DNA of 57,068 nucleotides from an uncultured bacterium (GTDB lineage Bacteria; Nitrospirota; Thermodesulfovibrionia; Thermodesulfovibrionales; CALJEL01): assembly GCA_938074335.1 (NCBI GenBank), contig CALJEL010000008.1:1-57068 (forward strand), written 5' to 3'. Every line of letters begins with the position of its first letter. The first letter of the stretch is position 1. The position numbers and the translations under genes were made by a program. Of this stretch, positions 10,887-18,837 are shown in pieces. A model generated the notes under the pieces. It was not told the DNA's origin and made no database searches. It saw only the letters and a program-made list of their open reading frames with translations.

Positions 10887-11579
10887 TCAGGCCATTCTGG
10901 TATTGTTGATATATAGATGGAAATTACAATTAAGTATCCTTGCAGCCTTTCTTGATGCATTCATCCTTGAAAGAAATATCTCAAAATAATCTATAACCTG
11001 AGAAATCCTCGTATCAATGGTTACCATGAGCTGAATCGTTCCAGCTATATTACTGCCATTTCCTTTTTTTATAACAAGCTCTGAATTCGTTGCCGCAAAA
11101 TTAACCCTGTCGTGTATATCCTCTGACACACTTAAAGGATTTCTTACCCTGCTACGGTGCACATCTGACTTGTCTGCAATGAGAAGCGCAGCGCCTACGG
11201 GATCAGGCACAATCACACCCTCATCCTCCTCATGTCCAATGATAGCCATCATTACCCTTGTTACATCAGAAAGACTAAGTTCAAGCTCCTCAAGTATATC
11301 TTTTGCAAGAAGGGCACCTATCCTGTTATGGTGCATCCTTCCAAGCATATTACCTATGTCGTGAAGATAACCCGCTATCTGAGCAAGGAGTGCCTCTTCT
11401 TCAGGATACCCGAGCTCCTTGAGAATCCTGTAGGCTGTGGTTGATACTATCTCGGCATGTCTGAAGCCATGCTCAGTATAACCAATTGCCTCAAGATATT
11501 TATCCGCATTGGTTATATACTGTTTTGCCCTCTCACTCTGTCTCAGTCTGTCAATGAATCCCGCTGTAAGGATACTCAA
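10887..11579 (-). CDS. HD-domain (HDIG-type) phosphohydrolase-like protein
   Basis: 230-aa soluble HD-superfamily protein. The metal motif is visible as HAEIV (H...), GYLHDIGN (HD) and IIGHEEDEG plus ADKSDVHR. It probably hydrolyses a phosphate ester or nucleotide; the substrate is unknown. The TTG at 11579 is the track start, 12 nt after the yajC stop, with no good Shine-Dalgarno, so the exact start is uncertain. Its position inside the yajC-secD operon is noteworthy and suggests co-expression with the Sec accessory complex rather than a direct role in it. Confidence 0.85.
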   Translation of the reverse strand: MSILTAGFIDRLRQSERAKQYITNADKYLEAIGYTEHGFRHAEIVSTTAYRILKELGYPEEEALLAQIAGYLHDIGNMLGRMHHNRIGALLAKDILEELELSLSDVTRVMMAIIGHEEDEGVIVPDPVGAALLIADKSDVHRSRVRNPLSVSEDIHDRVNFAATNSELVIKKGNGSNIAGTIQLMVTIDTRISQVIDYFEIFLSRMNASRKAARILNCNFHLYINNTRMA

Positions 11580-11593
11580 TTCTCAACCCTGGT

Positions 11594-11926
11594 TTAATCC
11601 TCTTCTGTATTGGGTCTTTTGGCGGCAATATACCCCTTGCCGAATTTGACCTTCACATTCTCAGCAATTTTCAGGGTCACGGTATTTGTTCCAACAGCCT
11701 CCACAACTCCATAAATACCACCTGCAGTAATAACCTTGTCGCCTCTTTTAAGGGACTCAAGCATCCTCTGATGCTCCTTTGCCCTCTTTTGCTGCGGTCT
11801 TATGAGCAGAAAATAAAAGATCACAAAGATCAGCACAAAGGGAATCAATGTACTAATTAGCGCTCCAAGACCTCCTGGTTGTCCTCCCTCGGGTTGAGGA
11901 CCCATTGCCCATGCTAAATCTAACAT
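11594..11926 (-). CDS. yajC: Preprotein translocase subunit YajC
   Basis: 110-aa YajC: a short N-terminus, one TM helix (FVLIFVIFYFLLIRPQQKR) and the conserved soluble domain LKRGDKVITAGGIYGVVEAV. Works with SecDF in the inner membrane. Preceded by a GGAGGCAA Shine-Dalgarno and located 27 bp after the outer membrane protein gene. Confidence 0.97.
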   Translation of the reverse strand: MLDLAWAMGPQPEGGQPGGLGALISTLIPFVLIFVIFYFLLIRPQQKRAKEHQRMLESLKRGDKVITAGGIYGVVEAVGTNTVTLKIAENVKVKFGKGYIAAKRPNTEED

Positions 11927-11953
11927 ATTGCCTCCTTGGGTATTTTAATTCTA

Positions 11954-12712
11954 TTAAAACTCTATCCCTGCCTCAAGAAAGGGACCCTTGAGTTTAAGCT
12001 CTGACTCTATATCTGAATAATCCATCTTTATATCCTCATACCTGTAACCACCTGCAATAAAGAGGGGTCCAAAAGGAGCTACCTTAAGCCTTCCGATAAT
12101 ATCATAGTAGTGGTTTGAACTATAGGCTATGCCCCTCACTTCAGCCTCTATCTTTAATAGATCAACAGGCTTTATCTGTACACCAGCATAGACCATTGGA
12201 ACAGGGATAGTGGCACTCTTTGATGCAGTAATTCCTGTTGTTGGCTGGTCTACCTTTGCATAAAAATCAATTATCCTTGCATTAAGACCGAGCTCTACAT
12301 TTAAGATCCCCAGTGTAAGGGTCTTGAGCCCTGGTATTCCATAATAAAGGGCAATATCATAATGGTCAAGCTGAACCTCTGAATCAAAGGGATCACTGGT
12401 AAAACTCTTTCCACCAAAATTGAAGCTTGCCTTCTGTCCTCTTCCATCAAACCTGCTTGGTGTTGCCATGAAATAGATATTTGGGATTACAAGGGGCATA
12501 TCAATCTTTAACCTTCCAAATACCTTTGTCTCTTTGTCATAATTGAGATTCTGATCAATGTCAAGCCTGTCTGAGCTTGTTAAGGGCTTATAGCTCACAT
12601 ATCCTTCTGGATCCTGATACCAGGCTCCTATAGATGCCTCAATACCTATTGCAGAGGCAATTGCAGGGACAAATAAGGTCAAGAGGCTGATGATATAAAT
12701 TAGTCTTTTCAT
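11954..12712 (-). CDS. Outer membrane beta-barrel protein (TIGR04219-like)
   Basis: About 252 aa with a signal peptide (MKRLIYIISLLTLFVPAIASA) followed by alternating beta-strand sequence ending in an aromatic C-terminus (LEAGIEF), typical of outer membrane barrels. The N-terminal mature motif GAWYQDPEGYVSYK resembles TIGR04219 outer membrane proteins. I place the start at the ATG at 12712, with AAGGGGGAAC upstream, rather than the track start 42 nt earlier, because this gives an exact signal peptide. First gene of the sec-recJ-relA run and immediately downstream of a recognisable promoter. Confidence 0.85.
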   Translation of the reverse strand: MKRLIYIISLLTLFVPAIASAIGIEASIGAWYQDPEGYVSYKPLTSSDRLDIDQNLNYDKETKVFGRLKIDMPLVIPNIYFMATPSRFDGRGQKASFNFGGKSFTSDPFDSEVQLDHYDIALYYGIPGLKTLTLGILNVELGLNARIIDFYAKVDQPTTGITASKSATIPVPMVYAGVQIKPVDLLKIEAEVRGIAYSSNHYYDIIGRLKVAPFGPLFIAGGYRYEDIKMDYSDIESELKLKGPFLEAGIEF

Positions 12713-12765
12713 AAGTTCCCCCTTTTTAGGGACATATTTGCGGCCCATGGCCATTCTGTCTCAAT

Positions 12766-12795
12766 ATTATGCAATTTAGTCAGGATATTTTTCAA
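12766..12795 (-). promoter_or_regulatory. Sigma-70 promoter for the OMP-sec operon
   Basis: On the minus strand, TTGAAA and CATAAT are separated by 18 bp, about 55 bp before the outer membrane protein start. The -35 box ends exactly where the 35-bp tandem repeat begins. Confidence 0.55.
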
Positions 12796-12865
12796 TCTCC
12801 TTTCCCCACACCTGCGAGGTGAGGAACCCATCTCCTTTCCCCACACCTGCGAGGTGAGGAACCCA
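12796..12865. repeat. 35-bp perfect tandem duplication in divergent promoter region
   Basis: Two identical, adjacent 35-bp units (12796-12830 and 12831-12865). Each contains the small palindrome CACCTGCGAGGTG. The array fills the space between the -35 of the minus-strand OMP promoter and the -10 of the aconitase promoter. A related palindrome (CACCTACGAGGTG) occurs in the repeat at about 33.05 kb. Confidence 0.9.
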
Positions 12866-12876
12866 TGGATTTATGG

Positions 12877-12882
12877 TATAAT
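12877..12882 (+). promoter_or_regulatory. Extended -10 promoter for aconitase
   Basis: TATGGTATAAT is an extended -10 box about 40 bp before the aconitase ATG. No good -35 is visible because that position falls inside the 35-bp repeat. Confidence 0.5.
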
Positions 12883-12923
12883 TTTATTTCTTTAACAAGT
12901 TATTTCTCAGGAAGAGGTGAGCA

Positions 12924-14885
12924 ATGGGAAAGAATGTTGTAGAAAAGATTATAGAGGCTCATCTTGTGTCAGGTGAGCCTGTGCCTGGCAGGCTGATCAG
13001 TCTAAAGGTAGATCAGGTTTATACTCAGGATGCAACAGGAACCATGGCATGGCTTGAGTTTGAGGCAATCGGCATAGACAGGGTAAAGGTTCCTCTTGCA
13101 GTATCCTATGTGGACCATAATACTCTCCAGACAGACTTTATGAATCCCGATGACCATGTCTTTTTACAGACCATAGCAGCAAGATATGGTGCATGGTTTT
13201 CAAAACCAGGAAATGGTATATCCCATCAGGTTCATCTTGAGAGATTTGCTGCTCCAGGCAAGATAGCCCTTGGCACTGACAGTCACACACCCACGGGTGG
13301 TGGCATAGGGATGCTTGCCATAGGTGTTGGTGGACTGGAGGCAGCCTCTGTAATGGCTGGAGAACCCTTTGAGATAACCATGCCCAGAGTTGTGAATGTG
13401 AGGCTTACAGGAAGACTTCAAAGACCCTATGTTACAGCCATGGATGTGATATTGGAGCTTTTAAGAAGGCTTACAGTAAAGGGTGGTGTTGGAAAGATTT
13501 TTGAATACAGCGGACCAGGGGTTTCTGATCTTTCAGTCCCTGAAAGGGCCACCATAACAAACATGGGTGCAGAGCTGGGTGCCACAACCTCAGTCTTTCC
13601 TTCTGATGAAATAACAAAGAAGTTTCTCAAGGCACAGGGCAGATTAAAGGACTGGGTTGAACTCAGGGCTGACCCTGATGCAAACTATTCAGAAACAATA
13701 GAACTGAATCTTTCAGATATTGAACCCCTTGTTGCAAGGCCTCATAGTCCTGACAATGTGGTCCCTGTCCGTGAACTCAAAGGGACAAAGGTTAATCAGG
13801 TCTGCATAGGAAGCTGCACAAATTCTTCCTATTCAATCATGAGGCAGGTAGCATCAATACTGAGAGGGAGGGCCATTGCAAAAAATGTGAGCCTGCTTAT
13901 AAACCCTGGCTCAAAACAGGTTTATGAGATGCTCGCAAGGGATGGCTCTATAGCAGACATGATTGGAGCTGGTGCAAGAATCTTAGAGTCAGCCTGCGGT
14001 CCCTGTATCGGAATGGGTGGTGCACCAGGAACAGGTCATATATCCCTTCGTTCTTATAACAGGAATTTTAAAGGTCGCTCTGGCACAAAGGATGCTTTTG
14101 TTTATCTTGCAAGTCCTATTGTCTGTGCAATAGCGGCCCTTAAGGGTGAATTGGTTGATCCACGGGATGCCCAGATAGAGATAGAAATCCCTGATGAAGT
14201 GGAAGAGTTTTTAATTAATGACAACCTGTTAATCCCACCTCAGGAAGATAGAGACTTAAAGGTTATAAAAGGGCCTAACATAAAAGAGGTTCCTGTCATG
14301 GAGGCCCTTTCAGACCAGGTTGAGGCAACTGTTTTATTGAAGCTCGGAGACAACATAACCACTGATGATATAATGCCAGCTGGTTCAAAGATATTGCCTC
14401 TGAGGTCGAACATACCTGCTATATCAGAATATGTCTTTCATAACATAGAGCCTGGTTTTTCAAAAAGGGCACTGGAGCTTAAGGAAAAGGGCGGGGTGAT
14501 AATCATTGGAGGAGAAAACTATGGACAGGGTTCATCAAGAGAGCACGCTGCCCTTGCACCCATGTATCTTGGTTTAAAGGCAGTAATAGCAAAATCCTTT
14601 GCAAGGATCCACAGGGCAAATCTGATAAACTTCGGGATTATCCCGCTTGTATTCAGTGATCCAGAAGATTATAAAAAGATTAAAGAGGGTGAGAAACTCA
14701 GGATAAAGGATATAAAGAAAGTAATAACTGAAGGCAAAGAGGAAGCTATGGTGGAGAATATCTCAGAAGGTTATTCCTTTAAAGTAAAGGTTGAACTTAA
14801 TAAGAGAGAAAGGAGCCTCTTATCAGCTGGCGGGCTTTTACCCTATATAAGGTCGAAGTCTACTCCTCAACAATCTCTGTCCTGA
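12924..14885 (+). CDS. acn: Aconitate hydratase
   Basis: 653-aa monomeric aconitase converting citrate and isocitrate through cis-aconitate in the (possibly reductive) TCA cycle. The 4Fe-4S ligands are visible as CIGSCTNSS (Cys ~294/298 region) and SACGPCIGMGG (Cys ~358/361); substrate motifs include GTDSHTPTGGGIG and the swivel-domain NYGQGSSREHAA. Length fits the short bacterial/mitochondrial-type aconitase (compare Aquifex), not the ~900-aa AcnA/B. AGGAAGAGGTGAG gives a strong ribosome site. Its last 26 nt overlap the convergent GroES-like gene. Confidence 0.96.
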   Translation: MGKNVVEKIIEAHLVSGEPVPGRLISLKVDQVYTQDATGTMAWLEFEAIGIDRVKVPLAVSYVDHNTLQTDFMNPDDHVFLQTIAARYGAWFSKPGNGISHQVHLERFAAPGKIALGTDSHTPTGGGIGMLAIGVGGLEAASVMAGEPFEITMPRVVNVRLTGRLQRPYVTAMDVILELLRRLTVKGGVGKIFEYSGPGVSDLSVPERATITNMGAELGATTSVFPSDEITKKFLKAQGRLKDWVELRADPDANYSETIELNLSDIEPLVARPHSPDNVVPVRELKGTKVNQVCIGSCTNSSYSIMRQVASILRGRAIAKNVSLLINPGSKQVYEMLARDGSIADMIGAGARILESACGPCIGMGGAPGTGHISLRSYNRNFKGRSGTKDAFVYLASPIVCAIAALKGELVDPRDAQIEIEIPDEVEEFLINDNLLIPPQEDRDLKVIKGPNIKEVPVMEALSDQVEATVLLKLGDNITTDDIMPAGSKILPLRSNIPAISEYVFHNIEPGFSKRALELKEKGGVIIIGGENYGQGSSREHAALAPMYLGLKAVIAKSFARIHRANLINFGIIPLVFSDPEDYKKIKEGEKLRIKDIKKVITEGKEEAMVENISEGYSFKVKVELNKRERSLLSAGGLLPYIRSKSTPQQSLS

Positions 14886-15225
14886 TTAAGGCAAGGATCG
14901 CTGAATGAGGGACGATCAGGTATTTTTTGCCTTCAAATTCTATCTCTGTAGCAGGGTCCTTTAAAAATATCGCATAATCTCCTTCCATTGCCTGCAGGGG
15001 GATATATTTGGGCTTTTTCCTGTGCCTCCAGGGGTCATCACTGGAGGAATTTACATCATGAACAAGGTAACCTGGGCCTGTCTTTATAACATATCCACCA
15101 TGAACCTTCTCCTTTTCTTTTACAGTTGGTGGCAGATATAGACCGGCAGTGGTGAGGCCTTCTCTTTCATCAGGCTCAATCAATACCCTGTCACCAACAA
15201 CGATAAGATTCTTTTTTGCCTTCAT
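14860..15225 (-). CDS. Divergent GroES/Cpn10-like co-chaperonin
   Basis: 121-aa Cpn10-fold protein: VVGDRVLIEPDEREGLTTAGLYLPP at the N-terminus matches the GroES start, and a C-terminal region with YAIFLKDPATEIEFEGKKYLIVPHSAILALI matches the GroES end. The middle is lengthened by a charged insert (DDPWRHRKKPKYIPLQ) compared with ~96-aa GroES. No groEL is nearby, so it is probably an accessory or specialised paralogue. It is the last gene of a three-gene minus-strand set (ferritin-like, HExxH protein, this gene), with a 9-bp gap to the previous one. It overlaps the aconitase 3' end. Confidence 0.82.
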   Translation of the reverse strand: MKAKKNLIVVGDRVLIEPDEREGLTTAGLYLPPTVKEKEKVHGGYVIKTGPGYLVHDVNSSSDDPWRHRKKPKYIPLQAMEGDYAIFLKDPATEIEFEGKKYLIVPHSAILALIRTEIVEE

Positions 15226-15234
15226 AAATTGATT

Positions 15235-15732
15235 TTAACATTTTTGTAAAAGCTGATGAAGGATAGAGGATTCCCTCTTATAAAAACCCTCTGTATGGAA
15301 GGATTCAGGTAGATTGAAGAGCTCATAATCCAGGTGATGGCAGAATTCATGAATAAAAGTCCTGAGAAATGTTTTAAAGGTAACAATCTTTGCCTTCTTT
15401 GCTGTCCTTATCCAGAGGATTATCATTGCCTGAAGGGTTCCCCTTCCCGGATAATAAAGACCATGGAGCTCGCCCCAGGCATTTGATGGTCTTACAGAAA
15501 GTATCTTTATCCTCACAGGGGGCACACGAAGCATCTCGGATAGAGAGTTAGCAAGTAACTGACAGACCCTTCTGACAGATTCTAAATCTTCTCTCTTAAG
15601 ACATTCTTCGATAGACTTTACCACGGTAAAAAGCCTCTCAGCACCATTGAGGGGGATGGAATTGATACTGTCACTTCTTCTGTATATTTCTTTTTCCTTT
15701 AAGCTAAGCCTCTGATAATAACTGAAGGGCAT
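15235..15732 (-). CDS. Putative zinc metallopeptidase-like protein (HExxH)
   Basis: 165-aa protein with a zincin motif FIHEFCHHLDYELFNLPESFH around residue 128 (HExxH plus downstream His/Glu). No signal peptide or TM segment is visible, so it is probably cytoplasmic. The rest has no recognisable domain; it loosely resembles SprT/WLM-type or 'putative metallopeptidase' families. The start ATG follows the ferritin-like gene by one base, so it is translationally linked to it. Function is unknown; activity on a protein substrate is an inference from the motif. Confidence 0.72.
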   Translation of the reverse strand: MPFSYYQRLSLKEKEIYRRSDSINSIPLNGAERLFTVVKSIEECLKREDLESVRRVCQLLANSLSEMLRVPPVRIKILSVRPSNAWGELHGLYYPGRGTLQAMIILWIRTAKKAKIVTFKTFLRTFIHEFCHHLDYELFNLPESFHTEGFYKRESSILHQLLQKC

Positions 15733-15733
15733 T

Positions 15734-16012
15734 TTAATTCAATTCCTCCACCTCTCTCCTACCCTCCTCTATCTCCTCTGCCTGTTCTCTATCAATGCTC
15801 AGTAAAAGTGTCTGGAATTCTCCCACATGGGTCTTTTCTTCTCTTGCTATGTTAAGGAAGACCTTTCTAATCTTTTCATTCTTTGATAGTGAAGCAAGCT
15901 GTTCGTAGAGATTGATAGCATCAAGCTCTGCAATGATGCCTGTTCTTAATATTTCCATTTCAATCTCATCATCTGAGAGCCTTGATAGATCAAAGGGTAT
16001 CTTTGAAAGCAT
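15734..16012 (-). CDS. Encapsulin-associated ferritin-like protein
   Basis: 92-aa two-helix ferritin-like protein. Iron ligands are visible: IIAELDAINLYEQ (Glu, Tyr helix 1) and AREEKTHVGEF (ExxH helix 2), the EncFtn pattern. From memory, the sequence closely resembles the N-terminal ferritin domain of the Pyrococcus furiosus encapsulin fusion, but here the reading frame ends (VEELN stop) where the shell domain would begin and no shell gene is next to it. GAGGAGGTCCCT precedes the ATG. Expected to oxidise and store iron in a decameric assembly, normally as encapsulin cargo. First gene of a tight three-gene set. Confidence 0.88.
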   Translation of the reverse strand: MLSKIPFDLSRLSDDEIEMEILRTGIIAELDAINLYEQLASLSKNEKIRKVFLNIAREEKTHVGEFQTLLLSIDREQAEEIEEGRREVEELN

Positions 16013-16037
16013 AGGGACCTCCTCAATTAATTTAAAA

Positions 16038-16043
16038 ATTATA
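16038..16043 (-). promoter_or_regulatory. Extended -10 promoter of the ferritin-like gene set
   Basis: On the minus strand TGTGGTATAAT forms an extended -10 about 25 bp before the ferritin-like ATG. No clear -35 is seen. Confidence 0.5.
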
Positions 16044-16080
16044 CCACAGAGGCATGTTATATTATAAATAGTGTGCAGGC

Positions 16081-16388
16081 CAGCGATTATAGAAATTTAT
16101 AATAAGCCTTCAATAAAATTGGCAGGAACTCTACCTCACAAAATCTCAGATGCACTCCGTGATTTTTTGGGGACCCCTCTGCCGAAAAAGGCTTTACCTG
16201 CGACACCTTAGTGTAATACTATTAATAAGCTTACTATACATAACTAACTTCACCTTTTGGGTGAAGACCTTTTGCTACATAATAAATAAAATTTGTCGCA
16301 TTGTAAAGACTTTGAGCCAGAAGGGGTCCCCAGAAAGTCAGAGACTTTCTGGAGTAATGCTACTGCTAATTTTCTAATGACAAAATGG
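16081..16388 (-). repeat. Mosaic palindromic intergenic repeat, copy R1 (inverted)
   Basis: Inverted copy of the family seen at 30.5 and 56.6 kb. It begins with the complement of the family right end (ATAAGCCTTCAATAAAATT) and finishes with the complement of the left end (ATTTTCTAATGACAAAATGG). About 120 bp (16190-16315) are nearly identical to R5, with only a few differences. A CCCCAGAAAGTC hairpin module is inserted within the terminal motif. The short ORFs predicted here are repeat artefacts. This element fills most of the 427-bp gap between the ferritin and DUF763 genes. Confidence 0.85.
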
Positions 16389-16439
16389 AGTGCAGGTAGT
16401 AACCCCTGCACCTGAAAGGTAATTCTGTAAATTTTTATT

Positions 16440-17519
16440 ATGCCCAAAACAGGTATAGCCACTCTTCCACTTCATCACGGTAAGGCTCCTAGATGGCTCT
16501 TTGAGAGGATGAAGAGTCTTGCAAGGGAGATTTCTTTTGCCATTATCTCAGAACTTGGAAGGGCTGAATTCTTAAGAAGGCTTTCTGACCCTTACTGGTT
16601 TCAAGCCTTTGGATGTGTCCTTGGTTTTGACTGGCATTCCAGCGGCCTTACCACAACCTCTACAGGTGCCATCAAGGAGGCACTGAAAGGATTTGAAAGG
16701 GACACAGGTGTATTCATAGCAGGTGGTAAGGGAGCCACATCCCGAAAAATGCCTGAGCAGATTCAATTCTATTCTGAAAGATACGGTATGAATCCCGAAC
16801 CCTTTATCTATGCAAGCAGGCTCTCTGCTAAGGTAGATAATTCTGCAGTACAGGATGGTTATCAGCTCTATCATCATATATTTGTCTTTACAACCGAAGG
16901 TCACTGGGCTGTTATTCAGCAGGGGATGAACCCGGCAGAAAAGACAGCAAGGAGATATCACTGGCTGAGTGAGACTGTTAAGGATTTTGTGAATGAGCCT
17001 CACAATGCCATATGTTCAGAGAAAAAACACAGGCATGTCCTTAATCTCGTTGCAGAGGAAAGCAAAGAGACAAGAGAGCTTTGCACAGAGCTCGCAGTAC
17101 AAAAACCAGAAAGGACATTAAAGGAGTTTGAAAGGATTTCTTATCTTGACCTTAGCTCAAGACATGATGTGACGGTTAATGATATTGACCCAGGAAGGCT
17201 GTACACAGTCTTACTCAAGACCTATGAGAAAAGGCCTGAGGATTTTGAAGGGCTGCTCGGTATTAACGGTGTTGGACCAAAGACCCTCAGGGCACTGAGC
17301 CTCATATCAGAACTTATATATGGAAAGCCTCCGAGTTTCAAGGACCCAGCAAGGTTTAGCTTTGCTCACGGAGGAAAGGACGGTACTCCCTACCCTGTGG
17401 ATAGAAGGACCTATGACAAAACAATAGAGATCATGAAAAAGGCAATTACTGCATCAAGGCTTGGTAACAGTGAAAAACTTAATGCTATTAAGAGGCTGGT
17501 AGAATTTTTTAATACCTGA
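16440..17519 (+). CDS. DUF763 domain protein
   Basis: 359-aa member of DUF763 (COG1415), recognised by the N-terminal block GIATLPLHHGKAPRWLFERM and the central GKGATSRKMPEQI region. C-terminal residues ~255-300 contain a helix-hairpin-helix-like GLLGINGVGPKTLRALSLI, suggesting nucleic-acid contact, as in thermophile and archaeal relatives. Function unknown; a DNA-repair-related role has been guessed for the family but is not shown by this sequence. It has no clear Shine-Dalgarno and is preceded by the R1 repeat. Confidence 0.88.
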   Translation: MPKTGIATLPLHHGKAPRWLFERMKSLAREISFAIISELGRAEFLRRLSDPYWFQAFGCVLGFDWHSSGLTTTSTGAIKEALKGFERDTGVFIAGGKGATSRKMPEQIQFYSERYGMNPEPFIYASRLSAKVDNSAVQDGYQLYHHIFVFTTEGHWAVIQQGMNPAEKTARRYHWLSETVKDFVNEPHNAICSEKKHRHVLNLVAEESKETRELCTELAVQKPERTLKEFERISYLDLSSRHDVTVNDIDPGRLYTVLLKTYEKRPEDFEGLLGINGVGPKTLRALSLISELIYGKPPSFKDPARFSFAHGGKDGTPYPVDRRTYDKTIEIMKKAITASRLGNSEKLNAIKRLVEFFNT

Positions 17520-17574
17520 AATCGCCTGTAACGCAGGCAATTAGATAATTAACCTCCCATGTCTTAATCTTCCT

Positions 17575-18837
17575 CTAAACCGTCTCACCTGTTGCCCTCT
17601 CAAGTCTTGAAGCCATCTCTTTGAGGATATCCTTGAATAATTCAGGCATCTCATGGCTCAGGGTCTCTATATTTTGATAATCAATTATAAGGAGCTCTGT
17701 ATTCTCTATAGCCCTGGCAGAGGCTGTCCTTGGTTTATTTAATAGAAAGGCCATCTCGCCCATATAACTGCCCTCATCAATTACAGCAACCTCTTTACCT
17801 TTCTTCTCAATTGCAACCTTGCCACGAAGGATATAATACATCCTGTCTGACTGTTCACCCTCATTGAAGATAATCTCACCTGAATTAAAGGTATCCACAT
17901 ATCTTGCCTTTATCTTTGATGGTAGAACCATGTTTTTCACCATTGCCCTTTTAAGCATAAGGGCCTCTTTTCTATTTAAGCAGGCCGAGACCTCAGCTCC
18001 AAATAGAAAGACTATCTGAGAATAATATATCCATATGATTATTATGAAGAGAGATTTAAAGGAACCGAAGGTAAATCCATAGCCGGGGTTATACTTGAGG
18101 ATAAGATTAAAGGCAGGTTTCAGGGCAAACCACAGTGCTGCTGTGACAATAGCCCCTGCTGCCAGATACCTTACTCTTACCCTGAAGCCACGGGTTATCT
18201 CCGGCAGGTCAAAGAGATTTCCTATGCTTGATAGAGTCAGCTTTGGCCTCCAGCCTTCAAAGGTAAAAGCAATGTAAAGTAAAAGAGTAAATAGAAAGAC
18301 AATCAGTCCAGGTAGCAGTGAGCTGATGGAAAAGGGAATCGTAAAAAGAGGGATCACGGAACTTATTATTGATAAAAAGATATCCTTCAATGCGATTACT
18401 GCAAGACTTATGATAAACAGCACTATTATTATGCTGTCAATAAGCTTTTCACTTAAAAGTGATTTTTTGCTCTCTATCCTGAAGATTGTGTGAAGTGTGG
18501 TTCTTATGGAAGAGGTAAGGGGAAGGATAGCAGAAAATAAAAGGAAAAGGTTAATAAGGCCAAGCCCCTTTTTAAAGGCTATTACATTTTTCAGCTCTCT
18601 GAGGATCAGCTCACTGTAACGGGGTATGAATTGTTTGAGCATTTCCTGAATCTTTCCCAATGCCTCTGAGGATGAACCAAGGAGCACCCCGGAAAAATAG
18701 GCTATTAAAAAAAGGACGGGTATAAGGGCAACAGATGTATAGAATGCAAGGGATGCTGCCATCTGAAGACAGTTGTCTCTTCTGAATGATAAGAAAGCTT
18801 CTTTTAAAATAAAAATTGGGAAGAAGGAAAGTCTCAT
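17575..18837 (-). CDS. YihY/BrkB-type membrane protein fused to a cyclic-nucleotide-binding domain
   Basis: 420 aa. Residues ~1-285 form a six-helix YihY/UPF0761 (BrkB) membrane domain, starting with the family motif NCLQMAASLAFYTSVALIPV. Residues ~305-410 are a cNMP-binding (CRP-like) beta-barrel: IFNEGEQSDRMYYILRGKVAIEKKG, GSYMGEMAFLLNKPRTASARA. The phosphate-binding cassette is degenerate but recognisable (GEMAFLLNKPRTASA). The fusion suggests a membrane protein gated or regulated by a nucleotide or similar ligand. Overlaps the DUF815 ATPase gene by 4 nt, so the two are co-translated. Confidence 0.9.
   Translation of the reverse strand: MRLSFFPIFILKEAFLSFRRDNCLQMAASLAFYTSVALIPVLFLIAYFSGVLLGSSSEALGKIQEMLKQFIPRYSELILRELKNVIAFKKGLGLINLFLLFSAILPLTSSIRTTLHTIFRIESKKSLLSEKLIDSIIIVLFIISLAVIALKDIFLSIISSVIPLFTIPFSISSLLPGLIVFLFTLLLYIAFTFEGWRPKLTLSSIGNLFDLPEITRGFRVRVRYLAAGAIVTAALWFALKPAFNLILKYNPGYGFTFGSFKSLFIIIIWIYYSQIVFLFGAEVSACLNRKEALMLKRAMVKNMVLPSKIKARYVDTFNSGEIIFNEGEQSDRMYYILRGKVAIEKKGKEVAVIDEGSYMGEMAFLLNKPRTASARAIENTELLIIDYQNIETLSHEMPELFKDILKEMASRLERATGETV

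Noticed and set aside
15235-16012. Broken P. furiosus-type encapsulin fusion (frameshift)
   Set aside because: The sequence after the ferritin stop encodes an HExxH protein unlike the HK97 shell in any frame.
16150-16377. 75-aa plus-strand ORF and its 62-aa twin at 30500-30688
   Set aside because: They share peptide LRHLSVILLISLLYITNFTF only because both are translations of the shared repeat block; no ribosome site and no independent conservation.
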